A stretch of 64,000 bases of DNA. Source: Anniella stebbinsi. Taxonomy: Eukaryota; Chordata; Lepidosauria; Squamata; Anniellidae. The stretch spans positions 33,174,001 through 33,238,000 of the forward strand of contig JARDYH010000004.1 of assembly GCA_029215795.1 (NCBI GenBank), written 5' to 3'. The translations under genes and the position numbers were made by a program. The notes under the pieces were generated by a model. The model ran no database searches and was not told where the DNA came from. It saw nothing but the letters and a program-made list of their open reading frames with translations. Shown piece after piece: positions 33,590-45,235 of this stretch (positions within the stretch are counted from its first letter, which is position 1; each line of letters opens with the position of its first letter).

Positions 33590-33860
33590 ATAGGAAATTA
33601 TCAAAGGAGATTCAGACTACTACGTGCTTAATTCTCCTGAATGCCAATTAAATATGATCAGGGCAAATGAAGCCAATTCATAGTGAGGGAAAATGCTTCA
33701 TAAATAAGCAACATCTTCAAACCAATCATCAATTTGTCATTGAGTGGAAGTTATTCATCTCAGCCCTAGAGTTGATGATCAGCTAATAACCTTTGACTCA
33801 TCTGAAAAGTATTCCACTGAACTGGGGTTTTAGCTAATGCTGACTAATAGTTTAGGATTG
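33590..33860. promoter_or_regulatory. Candidate conserved noncoding element
   Basis: Repeat-free block with motif-rich texture (GCCAATTAAATATGATC, AACCAATCATCAATTTG) and no coding explanation. Suggestion based on composition alone. Confidence 0.22.
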
Positions 33861-34644
33861 ACAAGAATTAAGCGTTTTCATTCAAGATCATGTCTATGTT
33901 TGGACAAAACAGAGTACAGTTCCGGTAGGATGCATGGATTGGTGTTTTTACAAATAGATGTGTGCTGTGTGTGGCACTCTGCTTCTCTACCATGATTGAT
34001 AATACCTGGGAAATTCCTTCAGAGAAAAGTTAGATTTATACAGACAAAATGACATGTAGGCTGAACCCATAAATATTCAAAGGTTGCAATCCTTTACATA
34101 CTCAGTGGACTTACCTCTGAGTAGACATGTATAGGATTGTACTGAAAGGGGTGCATTTGAATCATATTAATCAAAGTTACATGTGATATGGAAAATCTGA
34201 ATTGATTTCCTGTCATTTTGTTTTTACTTGTTGATTCAAATGCATTATATTTGATCAGTCTAGTATCATTGGGGGAAGAGATACTTAACCCTTCTTTGTA
34301 CCATTTTCCTGATCTAATCCTCTCCCCCACCAAGTTGCTTTTAGCCTCATGGGGGAAAATGTACAGCTCAAATAAGTGTACATAAATGATCTGTGCATTA
34401 TCTGAACAGACTTCATTGCCTGTTTAAATTCATTGCCAATTCTATCTGTTTTAAACACATCCATTTTCCAAATCAAGCCATCATTCTCTCTTCATCTTAG
34501 TTCGCCATGTGTAAACTGAAAGTTATTAAGGATGTTCAGAAATGAAATCAATTAAAGCGCATAGACTGCTTAGAAAATATGGTAGCGGACATCACAAAAC
34601 AGAGAGATGTTGTGTGCTTTAAGAACAAATATCTATTATCTAGC
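33861..34644. other. Unassigned; short palindromic repeat copy
   Basis: A copy of the short 'tcagtggacttacctctgag' repeat lies near 34080-34155. The remainder is unique-looking. Confidence 0.4.
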
Positions 34645-34700
34645 TGGTGCCCTCCAGTTGTTTTGAAATACAATTCACATCATCCTGAGCCAGCATAGGA
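34645..34700. repeat. Foldback repeat, half copy
   Basis: 'CTGGTGCCCTCCAGTTGTTT' followed by 'cacatcatcctgagccagca' matches one arm of the foldback family at 5990-6130. The second arm is missing where the L2 begins. Confidence 0.5.
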
Positions 34701-35175
34701 ACGCCTCCTCCCATATGTACCTGCCCGGACCCTAAGATCATCTACAGGGGTCCTTCTCCGTGAGCCCCTGCCAAAGGAAGTGAGGCAGGTGGCCACTAGG
34801 AGGAGGGCTTTCTCTGCTGTGGCACCCCGGCTGTGGAATGAGCTCCCCAGAGAGGTTCGCCTGGCGCCTACTTTGTACTCTTTTCGTCGCCAGGTGAAGA
34901 CCTTTTTATTCTCCCGGTATTTTAACAGTTAAATTAACTCAATTTTAATCCTTGCTGTTTTAAATTTGTATTTTAATCTGTATTCATTCCTGCTGCTTGG
35001 CTTTATTCTGGTTGTGTTTTTATATTGTATGTTATTCTGTGTTTTTAGATTGTGCCTTGTTTTATATATTTTTAAATGATTTCATGGTTTTAATTTTTGT
35101 GAACCGCCCAGAGAGCTTCGGCTATGGGGCGGTATAAAAATGCAATATATAAATAAAATAAAAAAATAAAATGTT
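34701..35175 (+). mobile_element. L2-clade LINE, 3' end
   Basis: Encodes only the very C-terminal L2 segment (EVRQVATRRRAFSAVAPRLW, NELPREVRLAPTLYSFRRQV, KTFLFSRYF in the frame around 34770-34930). The 3' UTR follows and ends 'GAGAGCTTCGGCTATGGGGC' and A/T-rich tail repeats. The coding part has few lesions, suggesting a comparatively recent insertion. Confidence 0.88.
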
Positions 35176-35749
35176 GGAAGTTGTGGGGAATGCTGCTGAA
35201 GATTAGTCGTCTGTGCTCTCTTGGACCGATACTATCAGTTGCTATTTAATGATGGGCACAACAATCCTATGTGTGGTGGGATGTAGTAGTGAAATGGCAG
35301 AATGTCCACTTCTTCCAAAGCTTTGCTGGCTTGTGCTGGCCTGGGCGGGTTTGGCTGTGCAACCTTTTTGCCCTCGTGGCTTTTGTATTTATTTTTTCTT
35401 CCAATGGTTTCAATGGGAGGGAAAGCATCTATGCCAGCTCCAAGATGGTGTAGGTGACAAGCCTTATCCTCAGACTTCTTGGGGGAATGAAGGGACATCT
35501 CTGTCGCAACCTAACCCATCCAGCCAGTGGATTTTAGGATTAAGATTGCTCTTCAATTCATTTGATCACTTATCCTGTTATGGTAACCTTGACCAGTATA
35601 AACCTGAAAAGACATCTGGACAATCAAGAGCTCAGAGTATGTCTCTGTTTCATTTCTAGAAATTACACTGTAGTAGAAATATCAGGGTGTTACCTTGTGC
35701 ATGTACTAGAAATGAATGTAGAAATCAGGGAATTGCTTATATAATGAGC
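35176..35749. other. Unassigned, gene-free
   Basis: The 148-codon plus frame at 35213-35659 and the antisense frame at 35235-35498 overlap. Neither shows a domain, splice context or repetitive origin I recognise, so neither is called. Confidence 0.4.
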
Positions 35750-36000
35750 AGAATTCCCTGGGATTCCCTGTCTGTGTAAAGGTCATTACTAGATATGTAA
35801 ATGAGATCAGTGGCTTGATGTCTGCAATGCCAAATAAACACTGACAGGAATAATGAATGGCGATTTCCTTCTTCTATTTGGCTGAAATTCCACAGACATT
35901 ACTATGTAAATATAAGTCTTATTTTTGATAGCAGTGTTACTGGAATTACAGCCTGTGATGGTGGGGAGCAATTATTAATGTTGTAAGTTAATGGACTCAA
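35750..36000. promoter_or_regulatory. Candidate conserved noncoding element
   Basis: Repeat-free AT-rich block with motifs such as ATATGTAAATGAGAT and CAATTATTAATGTTG. Possible regulatory DNA; composition only. Confidence 0.22.
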
Positions 36001-36389
36001 TTCTATCGACAATGCTAAACTCTGAATGGCCACTATATTTGTGTTGTTGGAATTAGATTATCAACCCTAAAAGTTTCAGCAGTTTCTTACAGGGATGGAT
36101 CAGTCTATTTCCACCCTTTGTCAGTTTCAATAAGGTGTTCAGTCACAAGTCTATTCTATCCCATATTCTTCAAATTTAAAAGAAAAATCATGACAATTCA
36201 GATTTAAATTGTATACATAATCCCCCAAGATACATATTTTTGTGCGCATTTGCCCCTAAAATACAACTTTTTGTATTCATTGTTTGAGCTGAAAACTCAA
36301 ACAATCCAAAGGATATGAAATGATATTCTCCAGTATTCCTGGTTTCTGATCCTGCCATTTCTAAATCCTAACATTGAAATCTTAGACAC
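36001..36389. repeat. Degenerate hAT-like fragment in unique DNA
   Basis: From about 36091 the sequence begins AGGGATGGATCAGTC and contains 'TTTTTGTGCGCATTTGCCCC', resembling the left part and interior of 13520-13943. No right end or target duplication was found. Confidence 0.35.
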
Positions 36390-36475
36390 ATCTACTCAGA
36401 AGTAAGCCCCATTGAGTTCAATGTGTAAGCCCCATTGAGTTCAACGTGACTTATCGTACAATTGCAGCCTAAACC
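36390..36475. repeat. Short palindromic repeat with internal duplication
   Basis: Copy of the 'actcagaagtaagccccatt' repeat in which 'GTAAGCCCCATTGAGTTCAA' occurs twice in direct order (about 36402 and 36426). Confidence 0.6.
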
Positions 36476-37284
36476 TATATTCATGCCACTCAGGAGGCAG
36501 ACAGGGCTTGGACAAGTGTAATTGATACTGGTTCTTTGTTCAGGCTGCTGTTGCTTTTTAGTTTTACTATCAGGTGATGAACAACATATGTAGAACTGAA
36601 GTTCAGATCATTCCAGTCATTAAATTTTCATGGGACAGGTTCTTTCTTTCAACCATATAACTATCATGGCTAATAAAGAAGAACCAAATTCACACAATGC
36701 CCACTATGGTCTTTGAAGGTATACAGTAGAATTCCAAATGGTCAGAGACCCTGCATTTGCAGTATGCAGGTTATTGAAGGACTAGTCCATTATCCTACCA
36801 TATTGTCCATTCTATTCCAGTCATAGGGATCTGACCTACCAGATAGAAAGATATTTCAGAATGACATAACCAGAATATTATTCTATTTATATATACAAGG
36901 CATGTATACGATTATCTCTTGACAGCGACAGAAAAATATGAGGCAATTCTGTTAAGCTGAATCCACAGAGTTTGCTATTATGGAATCTTTGATCTAACAC
37001 TTTACATTGTGTGGCAGTGTTGTTTGATAACTGGCTTATCTGGTCAGTGCTATGTTGGCAAACTATATTTAATACTGTACACCAAGTTCTCTGATTTATG
37101 GTTTAAAACAAATACAGTCTGGTTAAATGTCATCTCTTCCTCAAGTTCCTTTTGAGCAACTTTAGGAATGGTATTTAGATGGAGAAAAAAGTGTATTCAT
37201 CTTTCAGCTCTAGAGAAATTTAAGCATTTTATTTTCGGCATTTGTAGTCTCTAGTGATGTGGAGAAATGGACAGAGAGAATCAC
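36476..37284. other. Unassigned, gene-free
   Basis: About 800 bases of unique-looking AT-rich sequence. Confidence 0.4.
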
Positions 37285-38267
37285 GCCCCCCATTTATTTA
37301 TTTATTTCCAGCATTCATATACTACTCCACATCTTAAAGAGATTCCAGAGCTGTGAACAATAAAAGATAAAAGAATAAAACACCATATTAAAACTTGTTA
37401 TTTTTCAAAGCATAATGTCAGTCAAGGAAGGCTCTCAGGTATCCTGGTCCCAAGATGTTTAGGACTTTATACACCAGTACCAAAACCTTAAACATGGCCT
37501 GGTAAAGAATAGGTAGCCAGTGCAGTTCCTTCAGCAAAGGAGTTGCATGCTGAAAGGGGGCAGTTCCTGATAACAGCTGAGCTGCTGCGTTCTTCACTAG
37601 CTCTAGCTTCTGGAGCAGTCTTAAGGCCAGCATCATACAGAGTGCATTGCAGTAATCCAGTCTTGAGGTTACCAGCACCTGTACCACTGAGGCTGAGCTA
37701 TACCTATCCAGGAGAGGCTGTAGCTGAGCAAACCAGCTAAAGCTGGTAAAAGGCACTTCAAGCCATCATGGCCCCTTGGGCCTCCAGTGACTGTGATGGC
37801 ACTAGGAGTACCCCCAGACTATGAGGTTGATATTTCAAAGGGAGTGCAGCCCCATCCAGAACAGACAATGAGCTTACCTCCCAGACTCAGGAACCACTTA
37901 CCCACAGGACTTCTGTCTTGCCTGGATTCAGCCTTAGTTTATTGGCCCTCATCCAGCCCTTTATTGAGTCTAGGCATTGATCCAAGACTTGCACAGCCTC
38001 ACCTGATTCAGATATCACAGGAAGATAGAGCTGCATGTCATCAACATACTGATGGCACTTGGCTCCAAATCCACCATTGGGACAAGAGGGTACCCTGAGG
38101 AAACCCATAGCTCAATTGCCAAGGGGCCGAGGAGTGGCCATCCAATGTTACTCTCTGAAATTGGCCTTGCAAGGAAGACCAGAACCACTGTAACACAGTG
38201 CCTCCAATGCCCGTCCCATGGAGTTGATCCAGTAGGATACCATGGTCAATGGTATCAAAAGCTGACC
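37285..38267 (-). mobile_element. Older L2 LINE, 3' part (split by insertion)
   Basis: Minus-strand L2 with a TTTA-type tail at 37288-37308. The frame at 37756-37418 gives the C-terminus (LVTSRLDYCNALCMMLALRL, LVKNAAAQLLSGT, YKVLNILGPGYL). The frame at 38108-37887 gives the palm end (GAKCHQYVDDMQLYL with a YVDD active site, RANKLRLNPGKTEVLWV). The frame reaching 38267 includes SAFDTID-type sequence. It breaks off inside the LDLS/AFDT block where a plus-strand L2 is inserted and resumes at 39162. Confidence 0.88.
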
Positions 38268-39161
38268 AGATGGAGGGTCTTCAACCTGTTCTGGATGGGG
38301 TTGCACTCCCCTTGAAGGAGCGGGTTCGTAGCTTGGGGGTTCTCCTAGAACCATCTCTGTCACTTGAGGCGCAGGTGGCCGCAGTGGCACGGAGTGCCTT
38401 CTACCAACTTCGGTTGGTGGCCCAGCTGCATCCCTATCTGGACAGGGATAACCTGGCTTCAGTTGTCCATGCTCTGGTAACCTCCAAGTTAGATTACTGC
38501 AATGCACTCTACGTGGGGCTGCCTTTGAAGGCGGTTCGGAAGCTGCAGCTTGTGCAAAATGCAGCGGCCAGATTGATAACTGGGACCAAAAGGTTCGAAC
38601 ATATAAGACCTACTCTGGCCCGCTTGCATTGGCTGCCTGTATGTTTCCGAGCCCGATTCAAGGTGCTGGTTTTAACCTATAAAGCCTTACACGGTTTGAG
38701 ACCACAATACCTGATGGAACGCCTTTCCCAACATGAATCTACCCGAACACTACATTCAACATCTAAGGCCCTCCTCTGAGTGCGTACTCCGAGGGAAGGT
38801 CGGAGGTTGGCAACAAGGGAGAGGGCCTTCTCTGTGGTGGCCCCCCAATTGTGGAATGATCTCCCTGACGAGGCCCGCCTGGCGCCAACATTGCTATCTT
38901 TTCGGGGCCAGGTCAAGACTTTCCTCTTCTCTCAGGCATTTGGCAATATCTGAGGAGCTTGAGTTTGTTTTTGTTTTTAGGCTTACAGTTTTTTTAAAGT
39001 TATTATAGTGGTTTTAAATGTATGTGTATATTGCATGCTTTTGCTGTTTTAACTTTTGTATATTGTTTTTAATTGTTTTAATCCTATGTAAACTGCCCAG
39101 AGAGCTTCGGCTATGGGGCAGTATACAAATGCAATAAATAAATAAATAAATAAATAAATAA
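38268..39161 (+). mobile_element. Younger L2 LINE inserted in older L2
   Basis: The continuous plus frame at 38249-38779 carries LDGVALPLKERVRSLGVLLE, LVTSKLDYCNALYVGLPLKA, LQLVQNAAARLITGTKRFEH and LVLTYKALHGLRPQYLMERL. A single stop after LHSTSKALL precedes AFSVVAPQLWNDLPDEARLA in the same 3' region. The 3' UTR ends 'GAGCTTCGGCTATGGGGCAG' and (AAAT)n at 39133-39161. 5'-truncated after the RT palm. Lesions are few compared with the host element, consistent with a later arrival. Confidence 0.92.
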
Positions 39162-39380
39162 GAGATCAAGCAGAATTAACAGGTTTGCACTCCCCTGTCT
39201 CTCTCCTGATAAAGGTCATTCATCAGGGCGACCAAGGCTGATTTGATCCCATGACCAGGTTGAAACCCAGACTGGAATGGGTTTACATAATCAGTATCTT
39301 CCAAGAGTGCCTGCAGTTCTCTACCATGACCATCTCCAGTATCTTCCCTAAGAAAAGGGTATAGGAGTTGTCGCACACAG
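39162..39380 (-). mobile_element. Older L2 LINE, 5' part (continuation)
   Basis: Minus frame 39376-39176 encodes FLREDTGDGHGRELQALLED, YVNPFQSGFQPGHGIKSALV and ALMNDLYQERDRG, the RT region immediately N-terminal to the LDLS block. It directly continues the element interrupted at 38267. Confidence 0.88.
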
Positions 39381-39436
39381 CAGTAGTGTCCTTAAGTAGT
39401 GGTTTTCTAATCATCCAATAAAGCTGACTGCTGGGA

Positions 39437-39768
39437 GATTCAGAATAGAAAAAAGAAGTGTTTCTTCATACCCTGCATATTTAAACTATGAAAGTCATTG
39501 CCAGAAGGTGTGGTGATGGCCATCAAGTTAGATGTCTTCAAGAGGGGTTAGACAGTTTCATGGGGCATAAGGAACTGAAGGACTTCTAATCACAATTGCT
39601 ATGTGCTATCTGCAGGATCAGAGGCAGTTTGCCTCTGAAGAGCAGTGGGAGAAGGCTATTGCTCTCTCATCCTGATTTGGGACTTCCTATACACATCTGG
39701 TTGGCCACTGTGGGATACAGGATGCTGGATTAGATAGGTCTTTGGTCTGATCCAGCATTGCTCTTATT
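39437..39768 (+). mobile_element. CR1/L3-like LINE 3' end
   Basis: Longest copy of this 3' end: 'TTTAAACTATGAAAGTCATT', 'GGTGTGGTGATGGCCATCAA', 'GAGGCAGTTTGCCTCTGAAG' and terminal 'GATTAGATAGGTCTTTGGTC'. It encodes nothing intact. Its opening phrase is the analogue of the CR1 C-terminal 'TVRAI..WNQLP'-type region. Confidence 0.72.
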
Positions 39769-40672
39769 TGTTTTCTACAGATATAACTATAGTAGACCTC
39801 AGCTGGATATATACTCCTAAGCATGGTCAGGAGCATCATTTTCATCTTAAGAGTGTCAGATATGTGTCTGACACTGTCCCCTCCCCATCAACAGATATCC
39901 TCTTCCCCTTTACAAAAAGGTATCTGTTGAGAAGGTGGCCAAGTAGAGTGATAGCTGTAGCAGGGTGGGTAGTGAATCCTTTTTTGAACCTGTCCCAGAC
40001 TTAAAGGATCCTAAAGTCAACTTGAAATGGTACAAATCTTTTATAGTACAGAACAACATTCACATTTTCAGCCTCCTCTGCTTAGACTTCATTGGCATCA
40101 GTACCTCCAATTTCTTTCTCTTTAGTCCTTTCCTTGTTTGTGTTTATCTTTCTTTAATGTAAGCTTGCAGGCAGGGTTCCTATATGTTTTCCTGTGTCTA
40201 AATTAAACCATAGGCATTTATTAAATATAATGGTAAGCACCACCATTTCTATTGTGATACTTGTGGGAACGCTCCTGTGTTTTTTGTTGGTGTGGAAAAT
40301 GAATGAGTTGTAGTCATTGTTAGTCTCACAAAAGTCTCATTTATTTCAATGGGCCTACACTAAGTAGGGCTAACATTGCATACAACCCATAGTTTGGTGG
40401 TTCCTGAGATATGCAGGGCCATGCACAACTTCAAATCCATAAACAAACCTGGGGCACCAGCACTATTTTTTAAAAAATAATTATCTATTGCATCCGTGTT
40501 TCATCAGAAGATCTTTACTCTAATCCTTACAGTCTAAGGATCAATCTTGCTGGACATTGTTGTGGGTGATAGCACATATGTATTTGTGCTAAATGCTAGC
40601 CTTTGGCTTTCAAAATTCTGATGTGAACTTTCCTTTATTTATTTATTTTTTAAAAAATTGAGCCATGATTCA
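39769..40672. other. Unassigned, gene-free
   Basis: About 900 bases of unique-looking sequence; no exon supported. Confidence 0.4.
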
Positions 40673-40769
40673 GTTAAGCACTTTGAAGTCCCATTGATTT
40701 CAGTGGGAAAGTTAAGCATGCACTTAATCCTTTTCCAAATAAAATCAATGGGACTTCAAGGTGCTTAAC
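40673..40769. repeat. Inverted repeat, 28-bp arms
   Basis: GTTAAGCACTTTGAAGTCCC... at 40673-40700 pairs with 40742-40769 over 28 bases with one mismatch, around a 41-base loop. The 'CCCATTGATTTCAGTGGGA' core inside the left part is itself partly self-complementary. Probably a MITE-like foldback. Confidence 0.8.
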
Positions 40770-42164
40770 TTCTCTTTGTTAACAGATAAAGTACAAGGGT
40801 ACTATTCTGGCTCCCATGTGTGTGGTTTCTCATAGGAGAGTATCCTTTTTTACATTACAAAAATAAAGAAATAATGAGATATAGTTGGAGGAATTTTTGC
40901 TCATGAGTCAAAGCTTCAATAAACTCAGCCGGAATCTGGATTTGTTAATAGCATAAATCTCTGAGAATCATATATCTAATTCCAACCTTGAATTCTTCCT
41001 GGACATTGTCATTCAATTTTCAGGAATTTTATCGGTTTCATTTTAAGTTACATGCCTTTCTCTTTTCACATTTTGTTATTATTGATCTACCTTTCTTACT
41101 GCAGATGTTCCTTGGTCCTATTAAAGGTATTGCCCAACTGTGGGAAAAATAAAATGTTACTGTTAGCTCCAAAGTAATGTATTAACAATCAGCCTGGCCA
41201 TTTCTACAACTGTAGGCAAATAAAAGGGAAGCAGTGGAAAGAAAGACCCATGCATATGTGTTGCCTGACATTCCCTTGAGAAAACAGGGAGCCCTTCCAT
41301 TGTTCCTTGAATCATGATCAGTCAGTATAAATGTGTTTCATGTGCAATGGCACATGAAACACTGATTTACTAAAAGGGTCGGTATCCTGCATCTTTGCAA
41401 AACCTAAAACTAAATGGATTTATCTGGAATGAGTGAGGAAATGCTTGATTTTCTCTGACTCTCTGAAGGAAGATTTGCCTTATCTTGAAAACCATCACAC
41501 CATGTAAACTAAGGAGTGCATTTCTATCTATTCACAATTCATTCGGTTTTTTAAACATAGAAGGCCAGGACAATTGCCCACCACCTGGACTGAAGACACA
41601 GTATTGTGGGTAAAGAGTCACAGCTTCATTAGTAAAACACCAAATATCCAAAGCCAAGTATGGATACCCTATATAATTTGGAGACTATTGGGAGAGCCTC
41701 TTGTCATTTTCAGCAGTGTGATACTATCTTGGCTGCAGGTGCCAAATCAGTGATTTATTGATCTGCACCTTTTATTACCTGCCCACCCAAAAGGTGAGCT
41801 GAAAATGCCTCTGACAACTCCACTCCTGGAGCTGCATTCTTCTCAAGGACAATGCATAGTAAATTGAGTATGTGGCTCTTCACCTTCCAGATGCCTCAGG
41901 GTGATCACCAGAGTATCCTATCTTTTCTCCCCGGGTGCCCACACTACTTACTCAGTTGTGACCAAACCTAATTCATATAACAAATTGGTAAAATTAGAAA
42001 GAACCCATACCCATGTGCCAAAATAGTAAGGAGTACTCCCAATAGTCAATCAGAGAGCCTCCCCCAATTCTGTTCAGCCCCTGAATAATCTAATCTTTTA
42101 CTGTTGCACAGAGACAGGTGAGCGGATTGCCGTGTGCTGGTCAAAGAAGCTGAGGAGAAGGCAG
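40770..42164. other. Unassigned, gene-free
   Basis: About 1.4 kb of unique-looking sequence. A 19-base 'tgtgcaatggcacatgaaac'-type local palindrome occurs near 41336-41360. No gene supported. Confidence 0.4.
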
Positions 42165-42210
42165 CACCTGTAATAGAATAGTAGAGTTGGAAGGGGCCTA
42201 TAAAGCCATA
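42165..42210 (-). mobile_element. CR1 3' terminal fragment
   Basis: 'AATAGAATAGTAGAGTTGGA' followed by 'aggggcctataaagccat' is the reverse complement of the CR1 3' terminus. Only ~45 bases remain. Confidence 0.7.
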
Positions 42211-43156
42211 AGCCATCACTGGCTTATGTGGGAACACTGGCACGTCTTCCCATTATGGCCTGATAGGAGTGAGAGCAATTCTGCCCCTGCGTGAGAGATG
42301 GAGAATTGACATTGTCTGTCTAAAATATCAATAACTACTTCCCTTCCACTCTCACAACATTTTGTCATATTCTGCAGTGACCAAGAGACAGAACACTGGA
42401 TGGGGCTTTACAGGTAGGGGCTGAAAAGTAAATGGTAGAAGTTAATTGGCCAGGAAGTAGTTTCTACCTCAGTTCTGTCGCCAAATGGACAGGACTTTAG
42501 CCAGCCTAAAAGTTCAGGAAGGGGGCACAAAACACATAGGGGGCAGTTCATCTGGCTTGCTTGCTATTTAAAGACAAAATTGTAAACTGTTTTTTAAAAT
42601 TATTTGGTTGTAAAAAAGGAGGGGCAGAGAATTTAAGGGAGGGGGCAGGGTGCCCCTAACCCACTCCAGGCTACAGGCCTGCAAATGGACCCTTTTAATT
42701 TCTCCTGTATAAGTGAGTTGTTGCTATTAATTCCCATGAAGAAAAACAAAGTGGTATTTTTCCAACGGAACTGCAGTAAGATCAATCACTGGGAAGTCAA
42801 TGACATGGGTCACTTTCTTCCCTACTATTAGCCTACCTGGAACTTAAGATCTGTGACAGTGATGCTGGCCCACGTTAAGACCTTTAAATTTCCCAAGATG
42901 TTTTTAAAAAGATGTTTTATTGAATGATATATTGTGGGCATTGTCAACAACAATAAACATAATAAAGGTGTGGCCACCAGGATAGGGTGGTGTCCATACT
43001 AAAAGAGCTCTGAGACAAATAGCATGAACAGTGCTATGTAATTCCAATAGAATTGGGCTTTCACGTAGCCTGGTTTTGGGCTAACATCATTCCTTTCCCC
43101 ATTTCCACTATTTCCTTCCAGGGCTTTAAACTACACTGCCCTCGAAGTCCCTTCGC
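42211..43156. other. Unassigned, gene-free
   Basis: Unique-looking sequence without recognised features. Confidence 0.4.
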
Positions 43157-43260
43157 TGTATTTATTTATTTATTTATTTATTGCATTTCTATACTGCCCC
43201 AAAGGCAAAGCTCTCTTGGCAATTCACAAAAATTAATTGTTGGCATTCTGCATTATTTTG
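43157..43260 (-). mobile_element. L2 LINE 3' tail
   Basis: TTTA run at 43157-43181, then 'TTGCATTTCTATACTGCCCC' and 'AAAGCTCTCTTGGCAATTCA', the reverse complement of the 'agagagctt...ggggcagtat' L2 tail. No coding part. Confidence 0.75.
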
Positions 43261-43555
43261 GTTTACTAGAGCTTCTCCGTCTAGATACCGTTGTAGCTAC
43301 TTCCACTCTTACAATCTCTGGCTCTTCCCAGAGGCCCAGCTAGCAGAGGCCTCCATATTTTGGCATCAGTCATACCACTCCTTCATATGTGACTTACTTC
43401 GTTCCTTTCCCCACTCTCCCTCCCTGCATAACCCCTCAGTACTTCTCCCTCTTGTTCTGCCTTTCCCTTATATTCTGTGCCCATTCTTTCCCTCCTCGAT
43501 TTTGGCTCATTCCCAATTTTAACCAATTGCTGGCTGTGTCACTTTACCATAAATA
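43261..43555. other. Unassigned spacer
   Basis: C/T-rich sequence giving three overlapping plus frames (43053-43580), none with a domain. Confidence 0.4.
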
Positions 43556-43775
43556 CAGAAGAAGAGCCATGCTGGATTAGATCCAGTCCAGCGTTCTGTT
43601 CCCACAGTGGCCAACCAGTTGCCTGTGAGAAGCCTGCTAGTACAGCATGAATGCAATAGCACCCTCCCGCTCATGTTCCTCAGAAACTGGTATATAGATA
43701 CATACTGCCTTTCATGCTAGAGGAGGCATAGAGCCACAATGACTAGTAGCAAATGCAATTAATAGCCTTTTCCAT
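43556..43775 (-). mobile_element. CR1/L3-like LINE 3' end
   Basis: 'GAAGAGCCATGCTGGATTAG', 'CCACAGTGGCCAACCAGTTG' and 'TGCAATAGCACCCTCCCGCT' are the reverse complement of the 17655-17845 repeat, extending into its upstream part (ATACTGCC...GAGGAGGCATAGAGCC). Confidence 0.78.
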
Positions 43776-44969
43776 CACAGTTCTGCGTTCTGTACCTCAA
43801 AACCTCCTGTTGAGTCTTGTACTGTCTTTTGGCATCTCATGTAGCTGGTTGTCTCTCATCTTGCTTTCCACAGGGTTCTTGGTTGTTGTTGTTGCTTTTC
43901 TTGCCTTGCTTTGCCCTCTTTTGTTTTTCTGTGATTTTAAACACCTCCTCCTCCTTCAAAATTTACTGTCTTTTATTGCTTTATGTTGAATTTTGCTGTA
44001 AACTGCTTTGGAGATTTCCATGGAAAGGTGGTATTATTTATCATATATAAAGTACCAAAGATCTTCTAATGGCTGTACAGGGATTAGAAGATATGACAGT
44101 CCCTGGTCACAGGTGAACAGTCTAATGCACATGATAGAAAAGGAAGAAGGAGTCCAGAAGAAAGAATATGCTAGAACAAAGTATTATTTCTAGCAAGGAG
44201 TGAGAAAGCATGCTCTCTGCAGCTCCTCTTTCTCTAGCCAACGCTAGCCATGATGTTCTTCCTGGGAGGCAGTGGATGTAAGCCTTCCAGTGATCCTTGG
44301 TCACCTGACCAGTAGGAGAGTTCTTCTCTTCTGTCCTACAGTCACAGGTCCATAGTGTATATAAACATCTTGAATAAAGTAAATAAGAAATGACAGGTGT
44401 TTTGCTGGTGAGTTACTATATTAGTTAATTCACCAACTTTCTCTTGTTGATAGGCAGAGGAATTGAGCAATTGAAGCCCTTAGGCATAATGCATGCCTGA
44501 GATTGTGATACGCTATTGCGCATTTTGGGGGACAGATTCTCTCTAGTGCGATTATGCAGCAAAAACACCCTTTGATTGGCCTTGGCATATTCACTGCAGG
44601 TTAGACAGAGGGAACAGGATCAGCTTTTCTTCTCAGAGAGAACAAAGGGAGCTAGAAATAGGGCAGGCGAAGAAGGTTATGGGTTTGCTGTGCTCATTAA
44701 TAGTAGATGAATCTGACAGGGCAGGAACGGAAGTCAAGAGCGAGTGAGTAACACAGCCATGGGAGTGTGCCCTCATAGAAGCAGCCGCCTGTCTCTACCT
44801 AAACAAAGTACGTTGACAGAATACAATATTTCTGTCTTCACTTTATTACAGTACGTCTGTTTCTATGGAAACCAAAGATTTACAGGCAGATAAAGTATCC
44901 TACAGGGAAGTGGGGGAGAGGCCGTAGCAGGCATTCACTGTAAAGCATAGTTTCTTTATCCAACATTGT
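43776..44969. other. Unassigned, gene-free
   Basis: About 1.2 kb with overlapping hydrophobic chance frames near 43753-44050 (T-rich strand). The stretch 44510-44790 is repeat-free and GC-mixed. No gene supported. Confidence 0.4.
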
Positions 44970-45235
44970 GGCCATAAGAACCTAAGAGTCCTGCTGCATC
45001 AGTCAGAGGTTCATCCCGTTTCCCATTGTTTCCAACTCAATGTTTCTATGAAGTTGAGAAACATGGCAAGAAGGCAAATAGCCCTTCCTCCCTTTTGCCC
45101 CCTGGCAGCAGGTATTTCATCAGCATCTTGCCTCTTAACATGGAGATTTCATATAGCTGTGAATATCAACCATTCATAGACCTCTCTTCCATGATTTTCT
45201 CAAATCTCCTTTAAAAGCCATTCAGCCAATGGATC
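44970..45235 (-). mobile_element. CR1/L3-like LINE 3' end
   Basis: Begins 'CATAAGAACCTAAGAGTCCT' and ends in 'CCATGATTTTCTCAAATCTC', matching in reverse complement the 39437-39768 order, though diverged in the middle. Confidence 0.6.

Noticed and set aside
35213..35659. 148-codon plus frame
   Set aside because: Overlaps an antisense frame of 87 codons, lacks a domain, and the apparent hydrophobic stretch comes from T-rich sequence.
43053..43580. Three overlapping hydrophobic plus frames
   Set aside because: Produced by TTTA repeat and C/T-rich sequence; membrane-like appearance is compositional.
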